In this document: positions 23,593 to 34,024 of the stretch, one piece after another | How the letters are laid out: each line of letters opens with the position of its first letter | How positions within the stretch are numbered: position 1 is the first letter of the stretch | Source of the DNA: Saksenaea vasiformis B4078 | Taxonomy: Eukaryota; Mucoromycota; Mucoromycetes; Mucorales; Saksenaeaceae | Assembly (NCBI GenBank): GCA_000697055.1 | Contig: JNDT01002340.1 | Coordinates: forward strand, 1 to 64,000 | Direction: 5' to 3' | DNA length: 64,000 nucleotides | Made by a program: the position numbers and the translations under genes | The notes under the pieces: generated by a model | Seen by the model: only the letters and a program-made list of their open reading frames with translations | What the model was told of the DNA's origin: nothing | The model's database searches: none

Positions 23593-23646
23593 CGCAGTTC
23601 CTGATTTCTACTTCTTTCTTTTCTATATTCTCATTCCATTTCTTTC

Positions 23647-25270
23647 ATGGCTGTCTCTCAATCGTCAAAAGACACCCAGAAGGTTGTCGATCTGCCAGAA
23701 AAGAAAGAAGAAGATCGAGCTACGCAGGATTATCCCACGCTTCTAGAATGTGCGCCATTTCCTACGTTAGCGTCGCTTGACGAGATCACACACAGCATTT
23801 CAAAACATACACACCATGACTATGAAGAAGAAACTTGTTCTGCAGACACCAAGATCGAGCATGAACCTTACCCAACAGAAGGCATTCGCAATCCAGGCTG
23901 GCTCGTCGTATTTTCAGTCTTTTTAACAACCTTTGTTGTTTTTGGCACCATGTTTGCGTGGGGAAATTTTCAGATACTGTAAGTGGAACTCTTCTTGAAT
24001 GAACGAACGAACGATCGAATTAAATTAATTGATCTGTTAGGTACCTTAATGAAGTCTATCCTGGCCAGACTGACGAATTCAGAATCGCATTTGTTGGTAC
24101 TTCCAGTTCTGCTTGTCTCATGGCTCTGGGCCTCTTCGTAACGCCTGTCATTAGAGCCATAGGCTTCCGAGGGACAATGGCTATCGGTACTATTCTATGT
24201 CCTCTTAGTCTTATTCTGGCTAGCTTTTCCACTCAGTTGTGGCAATTGTACCTAACGCAGGGACTTCTCTTTGGCATCGGTGGTGCTTTTGTATTTTCCA
24301 CCTCCGTTACACTACCCTCTCAATGGTTCATCAAACGACGTGCTTTCGCCACAGGTATCGGTGTCAGCGGGTCTGGTTGTGGAGGTAAAAGCTACCTGAA
24401 TTTTCTTCTTTTTTTCCTAGCCTTAAACTAAAACATACAAAAAAATAAGGTATCGCGCTATCACCTATGGCACAGCGCCTTATAGCAACGATCGGGTACC
24501 GCAATGCACTGAGAGCAATGGGTGGCCTTGCTTTTGGGTTGCTTAGTCTTGCTACAGCACTAGCGTTGTCGCGCTGGCGTCCGCCCGCAACACCTGGGCG
24601 CAAGTGGTGGGCTGTATTTGACAGATCTTTGATTGATACACACTTTGGGTTACTACTACTTTTTACTCTTTTTGTTCCTTTTGGTTACATTACCCCATTT
24701 TACCTGGCTCCTAGTTATGCCGATTCTATCGGTGTTGATCGAGCAAACGGAGCCGCCTTGGTATCGATCATGTCAGCTACAAATGCTCTTTCTCGTATTT
24801 TACTTGGTTTTATTGGGGACAGATTTGGTCGTATCAACACATTGGCTGGCTGTACTCTCTTTGCAGGTAAGCCTTGTCATCGATGAATGAATGATTGGGA
24901 AAAAAAAAACTCAACCTATGATAATTTAGGTATTTTTACCATGGTACTTTGGCAAGTATCTTCAACATACCCTATTTATGTTGTGTACGCATTGCTGAAT
25001 GGGCTGAGTGGCGGCGGATTTGTAAGTCTGTTGCCAGCAGTGACAGCCGATATCGTGGGAATTGACAATATTCAACGTGGGCTGGCCATGGCTTATCTTG
25101 GCACTGCCGCTGGCTCTTTGTTGGGTACCCCAGTTGCCGGGTTGCTCCAACGGATGTACGGCTGGACAGCTGCTATTCAGTTTGCAGGTGCAATGTCTGT
25201 CATCGCAGGACTCATTGGACTAGGTCTACGTACGATCCGTTGTCAAGGTAATCTGCTTGCCAAGATTTAA
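23647..25270 (+). CDS. MFS transporter, monocarboxylate (MCT/MCH) type
   Basis: Twelve-helix major facilitator carrier of the monocarboxylate-porter family, probably in the plasma membrane; the substrate is not determined. Four exons (23647-23978, 24041-24384, 24450-24866, 24930-25270) encode 477 residues. An acidic cytoplasmic N-terminus of about 85 residues is followed by GWLVVFSVFLTTFVVFGTMF, the typical MCT entry into helix 1, then YLNEVYPGQTDEFRIAFVGT. Helix 5 has the GIGVSGSGCGG glycine run, and GFIGDRFGRIN (loop 8-9) is the MFS conserved motif. The C-terminus is uncertain: CAA|GGTAATC could be a donor, and splicing to an acceptor near 25322 would give a different short tail (ending VIVITY). 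An AATAAA lies at 25353-25358. Confidence 0.92.
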
Positions 25271-25352
25271 TTTTCCTTTTCTTCTGCATTTTCTTTTTTC
25301 TTTTTTTCTCTGCGTTGCACAGCATATCCTCTTGTAATCGTCATCACTTACT

Positions 25353-25358
25353 AATAAA
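25353..25358 (+). terminator. Poly(A) signal of the MFS transporter gene
   Basis: AATAAA lies 83 bp after the called stop codon (and just past the alternative stop near 25352), suitable as polyadenylation signal. Confidence 0.45.
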
Positions 25359-25373
25359 CATATCATCTATTTA

Positions 25374-25456
25374 ATCACAAACATCCCTGAACTAAACTAT
25401 GATCGGAATTCACCGGGTCATGCGATGTGCGACGTGTCGCAAAGGCTGATCATCTA
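25374..25456. repeat. Left copy of an ~83-bp direct repeat flanking a Crypton-like remnant
   Basis: The sequence ATCACAAACATCCCTGAACT... through AAAGGCTGATCATCTA matches 26870-26951 in the same orientation with about 15 differences. The two copies are about 1.5 kb apart and bracket the decayed recombinase. They may be the element's direct repeats or leftovers of a larger repeat family. Confidence 0.75.
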
Positions 25457-26160
25457 CAGACTTTTCTTTACGTCTATTTTTTTTCTAAAAAAAGAGTTTT
25501 GCAGACTCTGAATAGCGATGCTGCCTAGCTGAGAAATCTAGAACGAACATGATACACGCAGATAAGCCCGGAGATGAAGACTTGTTGTATGAGAGAAGCA
25601 ACAGAAAAGCGTCCTTGTTCTTCTTACACTCTCTTCGTGACAAAGCCAGATTGTTTTGAACTGAAGATTGAGGAAGGATATGTGTGCTTCTGCGGCAGCA
25701 AAGCCATTGGGTATTCACGTTTGTGCAGCTCAAAGATGGGGACTGTCGCAGATTTGATTAGGCTGTTTATAACCTCATGAGGAGAGAATATAGCCTTTCT
25801 GTGAAACAACCAAAGTTTCATTCTGGAGAGAGAAATCGCTCAGAAAACATCGAGAAACGACATGATTGGTCCACAAAATGGGAACAAACCAATAATGGAT
25901 TTCTTGACCAATTGTGTGTTTCTTGATGAGTCTGCATTCCATATAAGCATGAAACGCAAAAGGACTTGAGCTAACAAAGGTTTCACTACTGTTGTTGTAG
26001 CGCCAATCGCGAGGGAGAAGGCTACGACTACATCAGGTGCTATCTCTGCTTCAGATTTAATTGAAGTAAGGTCGAAGGTACCAAGACCTGTTAAGGAGAG
26101 AAAGACTGGAGAAGAATCTGGAGACTCCGCGGTATGCTGAGCACTGTCATGGTTTTTTTG

Positions 26161-26620
26161 TCAGGAACGCTGTCTTTCTCCATAGTGTGGCGATTTTAGA
26201 CATGCTTCCAAATTTCTTGAAGTCTGAGTTGCAGGAAGATCCACCACGGCTTTGATGTACGGCAATACCGTTTTCATGGTCAGCGGACGTGTCTCCCCAT
26301 CACTTCTACGGCACCTTCTGAGATTTCTGCGGGGAATAACAATATCTTCTAGGAACCGAAGTAGCTTGGCCTCAGTGACTAGGACGTTGTCTTCATATCC
26401 TTTGTCGAAGCGAAAATTCCATTGTATTTGTATACCGGTCAAACTACCGATCTGATAACAGTTTTTTTTTGTGTACTTAAATATCTTACGCTCGCTCAGG
26501 TTTATCTTTCAAGTATTTCTTAGCTTCTCTTCCACATGAGGAGCTAGAGTCCTGGTGAAGTACGGTCGTCTCCCTGGTAGTATTGCTGACACGAACTGGG
26601 GTAGGAGATTCCGAAGTCAT
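26161..26620 (-). pseudogene. Decayed Crypton-like (tyrosine recombinase / Ndc10-type) N-terminal fragment
   Basis: Minus strand. A first segment starts at the ATG at 26620 (MTSESPTPVRVSNTTRE) and reaches a possible donor near 26492. The second, from about 26450 to 26161, contains VTEAKLLRFLEDIVIPRR, ETRPLTMKTVLPYIKAVVDL and GERQRS. This Val-Thr-Glu-x-Lys-Leu..Phe-Leu-Glu pattern followed by Leu-Thr-x-x-Thr-Val..Tyr-Ile-x-Ala resembles the core-binding helices at the start of Crypton-type YR proteins and Ndc10-like proteins in early-diverging fungi. The phases of the two segments do not join, a stop follows, and the catalytic domain is absent. The family call rests on remembered pattern similarity and is moderate. 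Confidence 0.5.
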
Positions 26621-26777
26621 CTTTGCCAAGATAGCACATCTATGTAATGCAACCAAGAGTCACCTTTTGCATTGGAGTCCCATTGACGATCCACCAGGCA
26701 GTTGAAACACTACTGGGACACATGATACCTTTTTTTTTTAAGCATGTACAGCTCAGAACGCTTGGTTTTCCGGGGCA

Positions 26778-26795
26778 TAGGCTTTTGTAACCTAA
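26778..26795. repeat. 18-bp dispersed repeat word shared with position 5047
   Basis: GCTTTTGTAACCTAATGT occurs here and at about 5047 on the same strand. An exact 18-mer is unlikely by chance in 64 kb, so both loci probably carry pieces of one repeat family. Confidence 0.5.
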
Positions 26796-26869
26796 TGTGG
26801 CCTCGGTGATTCAATTTGAGGTTCAAAAAAGTCCTCTCGGACCTTCAGCGGCTGGGCAGGCAGCATTCG

Positions 26870-26951
26870 ATCACAAACATCGCTGGGCTAAGTATACTCG
26901 GAGTGCACTGGGTCATGCGGTGTGCAACGTGTGGCAAAGGCTGATCATCTA
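26870..26951. repeat. Right copy of the ~83-bp direct repeat
   Basis: Partner of 25374-25456, same orientation, ending in AAAGGCTGATCATCTA like the left copy. The central part has diverged more than the ends, so the duplication is old. Confidence 0.75.
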
Positions 26952-27213
26952 ACTCAGTAAAGAACGTACGTAAACATTTGTCTAGAAACACAAAAGCGTG
27001 ATCTCCGTAAAAGAGAGAAGAAGAAGAAGAAAAAAAAACCTCCGCGAGTGACCTGGTCTACATTTGAGCAAAGAAGTCTAAACTTATCCGCCTTGCGTGC
27101 AAGATCGTGGATGGATCGACAGACACACAGGACAACTTATAACGTTCATTCCCATTATTAGATCAGATAGGCTGCACCATGACATATATAAATATATATA
27201 TCTATCTCTTTGA

Positions 27214-27216
<3 letters not shown>

Positions 27217-27253
<37 letters not shown>
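27217..27253. repeat. Poly-T tract of 37 bases next to a TA-rich run
   Basis: A 37-base T homopolymer follows ATATATAAATATATATATCT. Such tracts recur between genes in this window, but this is one of the longest. It lies about 285 bp upstream of the RhoGEF start codon. Confidence 0.9.
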
Positions 27254-27254
<1 letters not shown>

Positions 27255-27537
27255 GTTGGAAAGGAATTGTAGTATAGGTCAAAAAGGAGAAACGGAATAT
27301 GTGCACAAAAAGCTATTCATGCTATTCTCGTTACGGTTGTCTAGCTTATTAGATTAAGTGTTCATTTCACCCTTGTTATCAGTAATGAAAAGAATTAGAA
27401 GCGGTGTCTCGGCTTAAGAAATGGGAAGAATGAGCCTCGTTTAAATAAGAAAAAAATTATTGCATTAATTTTGGGTGATTTTCATTTTCTCTCCTTTTTT
27501 TTTTCTTCTTCTCTTTTCTTACTCTTTTCTTACAACA

Positions 27538-30500
27538 ATGAATAAACAGCCAGATGCATTTTCAAAGACATTAGATCGACAACGTAGCATCCATCATTCA
27601 ACACAACAACGAGACAGTTCTGTTAATAGACTGTCTCGCGTTTTCGAACCATCACCACAACAACAACCACCACGCTTGCCAACAAAACCTCCGTCATTAC
27701 GACGCTCTACTTCCCATCACCAACATGAACAACTCTCTTCCCCAACCAAAACATCACCCGTGGAAGGTGACACAGTTGCGACGAGCACAATCGACGAGAC
27801 TTCCTTGGCATTTGACGACATTCGGGCGAAGTTCCAACTTACCGGAAATGGCCAAAGGGTGAGTTGCTGTGTTTGCTCCCTCATGTTGTGTTCTTCTCTT
27901 ATTGTCTCTGAAGCCAGTGCGCAACTCCCTTCCTGTGGCTCGTGCCCCCGTCAAACCAACACCACCCCCTCTGCCTCGAAAAATAGCCAGGGCTCCTCCG
28001 CCAGGCGTGGCGCAAAAAGAACCTCCTGCAGTACCAGCAAAGCCAGGAGCAATACATCGTTCACAAGCCCGTACAACAAGCGCCTTTGTGACGGAGCTGA
28101 GCCAACGCTTAGAACAAGCAGAACAAAATAACAATAACTATAATAATAATTATAATAACCTTCCTGTTCGCAGGACGTCTGTGCGACCCTCCGAAGCTCG
28201 ACTTGTTAGACAACCCTCCAATTCATCCCTTAAAACCGCCAGTCTTGCTTCGACAAACACATCCTCAACGTTACATATTCCATTTATCAATCGAAACCTT
28301 ACCGGAAACAGCACAACTTCTACCTCCTCCACCTCGTCCACCGCTACGTCGCCCTCAAAACGTGCATGGCAATACGGTACTGCACTCACGGGTTGGTTGA
28401 CAGGAAGTTCTCTCGACGATCAGCAGCATCATCGCTTAAAAGACTCCATCACGATTGTCGCAAAAGAACCCGCCATCGATCCATCCCCCGCCCTTTCTTC
28501 TTCAGACACCTCTATTTCCGGTTCACTGCCCGTTTCACCTCAGCTATCGGGCAAGGATCAACACAAAGCAATAAAACGGTTCAAAGTGATGCAGGAACTG
28601 GTTGAGACCGAAAAAGTATACCAAAGAGACATGAATCTGTTAAAGGAAATCTACTATGATCAAGCGCGTGCTCCTGGATCTCCTTTTCAAAAGGCCGATG
28701 TCAAAACACTGTTTGCCAATTTACCCGACATTGTAGAGCTGGAAGTGACGTTTGTGACGTTACTTGAGGATGCATGTCTTATAACAGAGGGTGGGCAGCT
28801 GCCAATGACTTTGGAGGACCAGGATGGCACAACGGTTGGCGTGGTGTTTCGGGAGATGGTAACGCATTATCGCTAAAAAAAAAAAAGAGGATCATCATTG
28901 ATAACCCTATCGGATTACAGATGCGTCGTCTAGATGAAGTGTATTGTGATTACTGTAAACGTCATGAAGATGCGGTTCTAAGGATGCAGGAACTCGAAAG
29001 CGTACCTAGCGCACAGACATTTTTTACCGTAGGTCATCTGTCTACATAAGGAAAGCACTGAACAACCATGGTAGAAATGTAAAGAACAAATGCAAGGGCA
29101 AACAGGCAGCTGGGATTTGGGAAGTTTGCTTATTCGACCTGTACAACGTGTCCTGAAATATCCTTTGTTGCTGCGGGTAACATGATGTCTACTACTACTA
29201 CTAGTAGTAGTAGTAATTAGTAGTAGACGATCAATATACTGACACATCTGAAAAGGAAATACTTCTCCTGACACCTGTTAATCATCCTGATCACGAGAAC
29301 CTTTCCCTCGCAACAAAAGAAATTCAAGAAGTGGCTGACCACATTAACGAGATCAAGAGACGAAAAGATATTGTGGAACGTATTGTCGGTGACAAGAAAA
29401 AGACAGATATCAATGTAAGTTCCCAAAAAAAAAAGGAAATGAAGGAATCCGGTTGTTCATCTCTTTGTTAGGTTGTGTAAGTCATTTCGTTTGAAAGGAA
29501 AGCAAGAGCTTTGCCGACTGAGTATTTTCTTCCTTCTTTTAGCCATGGTATCAACAAGAAGCTTACACGACGAGCGCAAAAGTTCCGTCAAGTCACAGGG
29601 TTTGCTTCGGAGGCAACGCAAGATGCTTTGTTTGATGCATTACATATGCGGTTTGAAGAACAGCAGGAGGTGGCCCGTCAACTTGCACGGGATGTGCAGC
29701 GATGGGTGCGGCAAGTGAAGGATCAGTTTGATACGCTTCAGATTTTTGCTGCAAGCCTGGAAACGATGTATGGCTCTTGGGGCGGTGTGAAGGTGCGAAG
29801 TATGGAGAGTGTGCGTGAATTCAACAAAGCAACATCAAAATTTTCGATGATCATGTCGCGTGAATTGGTAACGTGTCGGAGATGTCCTTGAACCCCCACT
29901 AAAGGCGGCATGTATGTTGTATAGGATACCATGGTACGCGGGTATGTGTACAGCCGGATAGATGGGTTTCTTCGTGTGTTTGAAAACCCTAGCCAAGTGA
30001 TCAACAAACGTGCACAGAAGTTACTGGACTACGACCGTGTGCGCGACATCAAATCCAAGGGAGATGTACCAGATAGGGCATTACAGGTTTCGGCGGATGC
30101 CTATGTGTCTATCAATGCGCAGCTTGTTGACGAGCTACCTGGTTTCTTTGTGTTGACGGGACGTTATTTCGATATCTTGATTGGTGAGCTGGCCATGGTG
30201 CAAACACAATTTTATGGTCAAATGGCACGGGAATGGCGGAAGCTGGTGGATCAGTATTTTGGTGGACAGGTGACGGATATGGATGGCATCATTGCCAAGT
30301 ACGTGAGCAGCATGGACTGTGTCCAGCGGCTTGTGGATGATATCACGCCGATCAACAAAGGACTATGGGAAGCTGTGCCTGGGGCAACACCTTCACCAAG
30401 TCTGCGTCGATCACGGCAAGACGAGTATTTTGGCTCGTCTCCATCACTTGTTGATGGTAAGTGTGAACGAAGAGAAAAAAAAAGAAAAAGAAAAAGTACA

Positions 30501-30768
30501 GGTCAGTCAATCCCTTTCTATCTGTGTGTTAGGTGTGTCAAGTCAAACCACGGCATCAAGCGATGTTGAAGAACTTTCACCTCTGTTTGAATGTGTGGCG
30601 ATCTATGACTATGAATCAAGTAATACAGACGAACTATGTATCCGACAGGGTGATACCATTCTTGTTTGGGAGCAAGATGAAGAGGATACCTGGTGGTACG
30701 GCAGCCTGGCCGGTGAATCGACGCGTCTTTGTGGCTGGGTGCCGGCTTATTATTGCCAAAAATTATAA
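27538..30768 (+). CDS. RhoGEF with DH, BAR and SH3 domains (DNMBP/Tuba-like)
   Basis: Predicted guanine-nucleotide exchange factor for a Rho/Cdc42 GTPase, acting at membranes in polarity or endocytosis. Exons 27538-27858, 27914-28858, 28921-29028, 29075-29176, 29256-29414, 29472-29476, 29543-29867, 29925-30456 and 30533-30768 give 910 residues. Residues 1-320 are disordered and proline-rich (PTPPPLPRK, PPAVPAKPG), likely SH3 ligands. The DH domain runs about 325-530 (KVMQELVETEKVYQRDMNLL, IRPVQRVLKYPLLLREILLL). A BAR-like helical region follows to about 800 (RAQKFRQVTGFASEATQDAL), and an SH3 domain ends the protein (AIYDYES, WWYGSL, GWVPAYY). There is no PH domain after DH, as in Tuba-type GEFs. 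The 5-nt exon is inferred from frame; splicing directly to 29558 would also keep frame but lose conserved-looking residues. Confidence 0.9.
29177..29255 (+). other. RhoGEF intron 4 with a perfect CTA/TAG palindrome
   Basis: This 79-nt intron joins LLLR to EILLLTPVNHPDH of the DH domain. It contains CTACTACTAC followed at once by TAGTAGTAGTAG, able to form a hairpin of about 11 bp in the transcript. The same triplet run occurs near 18058, 38157 and 44168, so it is a recurrent simple repeat that here happens to be self-complementary. Confidence 0.7.
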
Positions 30769-31043
30769 ACCATGTATATTAGAGCAAACCACAAACTGTT
30801 TTCTTTGTTTTTTTTTTGTACTATAGCATTCTTTTTTTCTTTTTTTTTTTTTTTTTGTAAACAGGAAAATGAACAGAGCCGGGGTTTTCTTCTCTTTGTC
30901 CTACGTAGATCCAATGGTGTGTGGGGCAGGTTGGTTGGCGCCACCATGGGGACAGTCGGCTTAGCTATCTGTCGATTGCTCCGAGCGTAACGGACACATG
31001 CACAGAACATATACGTAGATAGAGCAACATTTTTTTTTGTTTA

Positions 31044-32890
31044 TTATTCCTCTTTAATGAATTGTTTCACTAGCAAAGGCATGCCATTTGTAGGGCGGAG
31101 GGTGACCAGTTGGCGCTTTTTGACTTTAAAGCCTGGTTTTTCCGCAAATTCGAAGTCTTTGATGATAAGAGCTAGCAAAGTCTTCATCTCCACCAAGGCA
31201 AATTTGTAACCGATACATTGATGGATACCGGCAAGGAAGGGCATGAAGTGATACGGGCTCACTTTGGCCGCGCGTTCTTCGTTCCACCGAGAAGGCCGGA
31301 AGGTTTCAGCATCGTCGCCCCAAATGGCGCGAGAATGGTGGTTCGCGATGCAGCTAATGTAAATATCGGTGCTTTTTGGGATAAAATAGCTACCAAGCAC
31401 TGTATCCTTGACGGTAATGCGATTGGTCACGGGTACAGGAGGAATGAGGCGAAGCGTTTCCTTGCAGACGTTATTTAGCAGTTCCAGGTTATTGATGTCA
31501 TTGTAGCTGGGGATATTTGCTTCTTCTTGAAGCCATTTGGCATTTTTCAATGGATCATTAAAACGAGGGTCGGTAAAATCAATCTTGTCAAAGAGAGGCG
31601 TCACTTCCTCTCTTAATGCTGTCTGAATCTCCGGATGCTGGGCTAGTAACCAAAGACACCATGTTAGTGCCACGCTGGTAGTCTCGTGTCTAACGGATTC
31701 ATTGTTTAAAAAGCTTTCTGTCTATCGATCAGTAGCTTATTATTATTATTACCCTGCAGCCAGGAAGGTCAAGCATTGATTTTGTAGATCTTTGACGGAC
31801 ATTCCCTGCTTGGTTTCCTCATCCACCTGATGGACCATAAGTGCCAGTAGATCAGAAGCTTTTTCTTTGCGAGCCATTCCTTTTTCAACGACAGCACGAC
31901 TGCCTTCATCGAGATATTTTTCCTGGCGCCATAACTCACGGTGGCGTGCCGTGGGTAGATGTTGCAACATAGGGAAGAAAAATTCCAGTATATCAAAGAG
32001 GCTACGATCGGTGGAGAAGATGTGTAGATAGGCCTCGGATAATTTACTACCGGCGCGGTGCACCGCTCCAAATTCTTGACCAAAGCCAGCCATGCCAATG
32101 ACATCCAGGGTAGCCAAGCTCAAATCATAGGATACATCGATTTCCACGGGCGTTGCACCTGTCTTGCCGAACCATTGGTTTCGTAATTGGATACCGGGAA
32201 TAGCCATCAGTGGTACCATCGCGCGGAGTGCCTGCACACTGAATGCAGGATTAAGTAATTTGCGCTGTTGTCGATGTACTTCGCCCTGCAGTTGTCAATT
32301 AAGTTGCTTCGGACAAAAAGGAAAAAGAAGAAAAAGAAAAAGAAAAAAAGAAAAAAGGGAACCGGGCTTACTTCGGCTACCAGCAATCCTCCGCCTAGGA
32401 AACGTTTGAGATATTCCACAGTGTCTGGTGGTTTGACATAATTTGCCGCGTCCGTAGTCAATATCTGTTTTAGCAACTCCGGATCTGTCACTAGAACGCG
32501 TGGTTTGTTCCATGGTCCGTGGTAAGCAACGATGTCACCATATTTCTCTACCCATTGTTTGTGCATGACACCAGACTTTTTGTGCACCAGCGAAAAAATG
32601 GGGACTTTTTAGTTAATAGTTGTTTGTTTGATTACTCTTTATCTTACCTCTTCACGAATGATGTCAAGGATATTGCCTACAAGAGGTATCCAATGGACAG
32701 GTGGACCAGGTATTTTGTTCACAGGATGAAGATAGAGACGATAGATAAAATAGCGCGAAATAGCAGCCAAAGTAAGGGTGCTCACGGCACCTAAACTTAG
32801 AACAGTACTATGTTCTTGCCACAGGTTCTTAATTTGTAGTTTGTCCACATGTTGTTGGACATAGGTTAAGCCAGAGTAAAAAGTATCCAT
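31044..32890 (-). CDS. Membrane-anchored cytochrome P450 monooxygenase
   Basis: Haem-thiolate monooxygenase of the endoplasmic reticulum, needing a P450 reductase; the substrate is unknown. Minus-strand exons 32890-32648, 32575-32372, 32285-31753 and 31689-31044 encode 541 residues. Residues about 28-50 form the membrane anchor, followed by the hinge KIPGPPVHWIP. The I-helix motif AGHETTS is at 326-332, split by intron 3; ExxR is KETLRL (E404, R407); FRPSRW is at about 457-462; and the haem loop FLAGIHQCIG (478-487) places the iron ligand at Cys485. All core motifs are intact and the length is normal for a microsomal P450. A TATA-like TATATAAA lies about 70 bp upstream of the ATG. I do not assign a CYP family. 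Confidence 0.96.
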
Positions 32891-32957
32891 GAATTAAAAA
32901 AAAATGAAAAGAGAAGACAAGAAAAGACGGGAAAAAGGTTGAACTGAGCGTCGTATT

Positions 32958-32965
32958 TTTATATA
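32958..32965 (-). promoter_or_regulatory. TATA box of the P450 gene
   Basis: The minus strand reads CTATATAAAAATAC about 70 bp before the P450 ATG. The P450 and eIF5A genes are divergent and share an intergenic region of about 560 bp. Confidence 0.55.
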
Positions 32966-33300
32966 GTTGCTAGAGAGAACAGGAAGCCCCTAATTAGGGA
33001 AAAAGTGAGCGTGTGTTACTCTCCGGAATCCATGCGAGCCGAGATAGCTAATTGCGTGGCCTTCCCAAATGATGATATTTTCGTGGGGTCAGGTGTGTGT
33101 GTCCCGACCAAACCAGCCAGTCAGCCAGGGATTTTGTCGGTCATTGAATATATATAGGACGATGAAAAAGAATGTCTTGGGTCTTGTCTTTTTGGTCTCC
33201 CGAAGGGAGTAGCGGGGTTTATTAATAGCCAATGAGAGATGGCGATTATGAGAAGTCCGACGTGAAAAAAAAATTTTGATGAAAAAAAAAAAAAACAAAC

Positions 33301-33307
33301 TATAAAA
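33301..33307 (+). promoter_or_regulatory. TATA box of the eIF5A gene
   Basis: TATAAAA lies about 60 bp before the putative 5' UTR intron donor, directly after an A-rich tract, a common layout for strongly expressed fungal genes. Confidence 0.5.
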
Positions 33308-33363
33308 CGGCCTGGCCAGTTAGCACGGGTTTTGTTCCTTCTTCCATCTTCTTCTTGCCCAAA

Positions 33364-33453
33364 GTAAGTTTCTGCTTGTGTGTTGTGTACATGGAAAGAA
33401 ATGTATGTTTTTTCTTACATACAGTTTTTTGTTTTTTGGTTCTTCTTTTAAAG
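33364..33453 (+). other. Probable intron in the eIF5A 5' UTR
   Basis: CCCAAA|GTAAGTTT at 33364 is a full donor consensus and the tract TTGGTTCTTCTTTTAAAG ends one base before the ATG at 33455. Splicing would place the start codon 1 nt into exon 2. Introns in this position are common in highly expressed translation-factor genes. Confidence 0.6.
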
Positions 33454-33454
33454 C

Positions 33455-34024
33455 ATGTCGGACGACCACGATCACACCTTTGAGAACGCTGATGCCGGTG
33501 CTTCCTTGACTTACCCCATGCAGTGCTCTGCTCTCAGAAAGAACGGACACGTTGTCATCAAGAGCCGTCCCTGCAAGATTGTCGACATGTCTACCTCCAA
33601 GACTGGTAAGCACGGTCACGCCAAGGTCCACTTGGTCGCCATCGACATCTTCACCGGAAAGAAACTCGAAGATCTTTCCCCCTCTACCCACAACATGGAT
33701 GTCCCCAACGTTGTCCGTAATGAATACCAACTTATCAACGTTGATGATGGTTTCCTTTCCTTGATGCTTCAGGATGGTTCCACCAAGGATGATGTCAAGC
33801 TTCCCGAGGGCGAGTTGGGTGACAAGTTGCAGGAGGAATTCGAGGAGGGCAAGGACTTGTTGGTTACCGTTGTCTCTGCCATGGGTGAGGAGCACGCCTT
33901 GAGCTGTAAGTAAAAAAGTGTTAAAATAGTGGGTTTTATTGAATATAAGACATGACTAACAATTCTTTCTTTTTTCTCTCTCTTTTCTTTCTTTACGTTT
34001 ATAGACAAGGAAGCTCCCAAATAA
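33455..34024 (+). CDS. Translation factor eIF5A
   Basis: eIF5A binds the ribosomal E site and relieves stalling, for example at polyproline, and aids termination; it needs hypusine. Exons 33455-33905 and 34005-34024 encode 156 residues, the standard length. The hypusine loop reads [16 protein letters not shown], with the modified lysine at K52. The SH3-like N-terminal domain ([20 protein letters not shown]) and the OB-fold ([19 protein letters not shown]) follow the family order, and the last exon supplies only YKEAPK. Codon use differs from the neighbours: strong preference for C-ending codons such as AAC, TTC, GTC and for AAG, as in very highly expressed genes. Confidence 0.98.

Noticed and set aside
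25374..26951. Solo LTR retrotransposon suggested by the paired direct repeats
   Set aside because: The repeats are only about 83 bp, lack TG..CA ends, and no gag, integrase or reverse-transcriptase motif lies between them.
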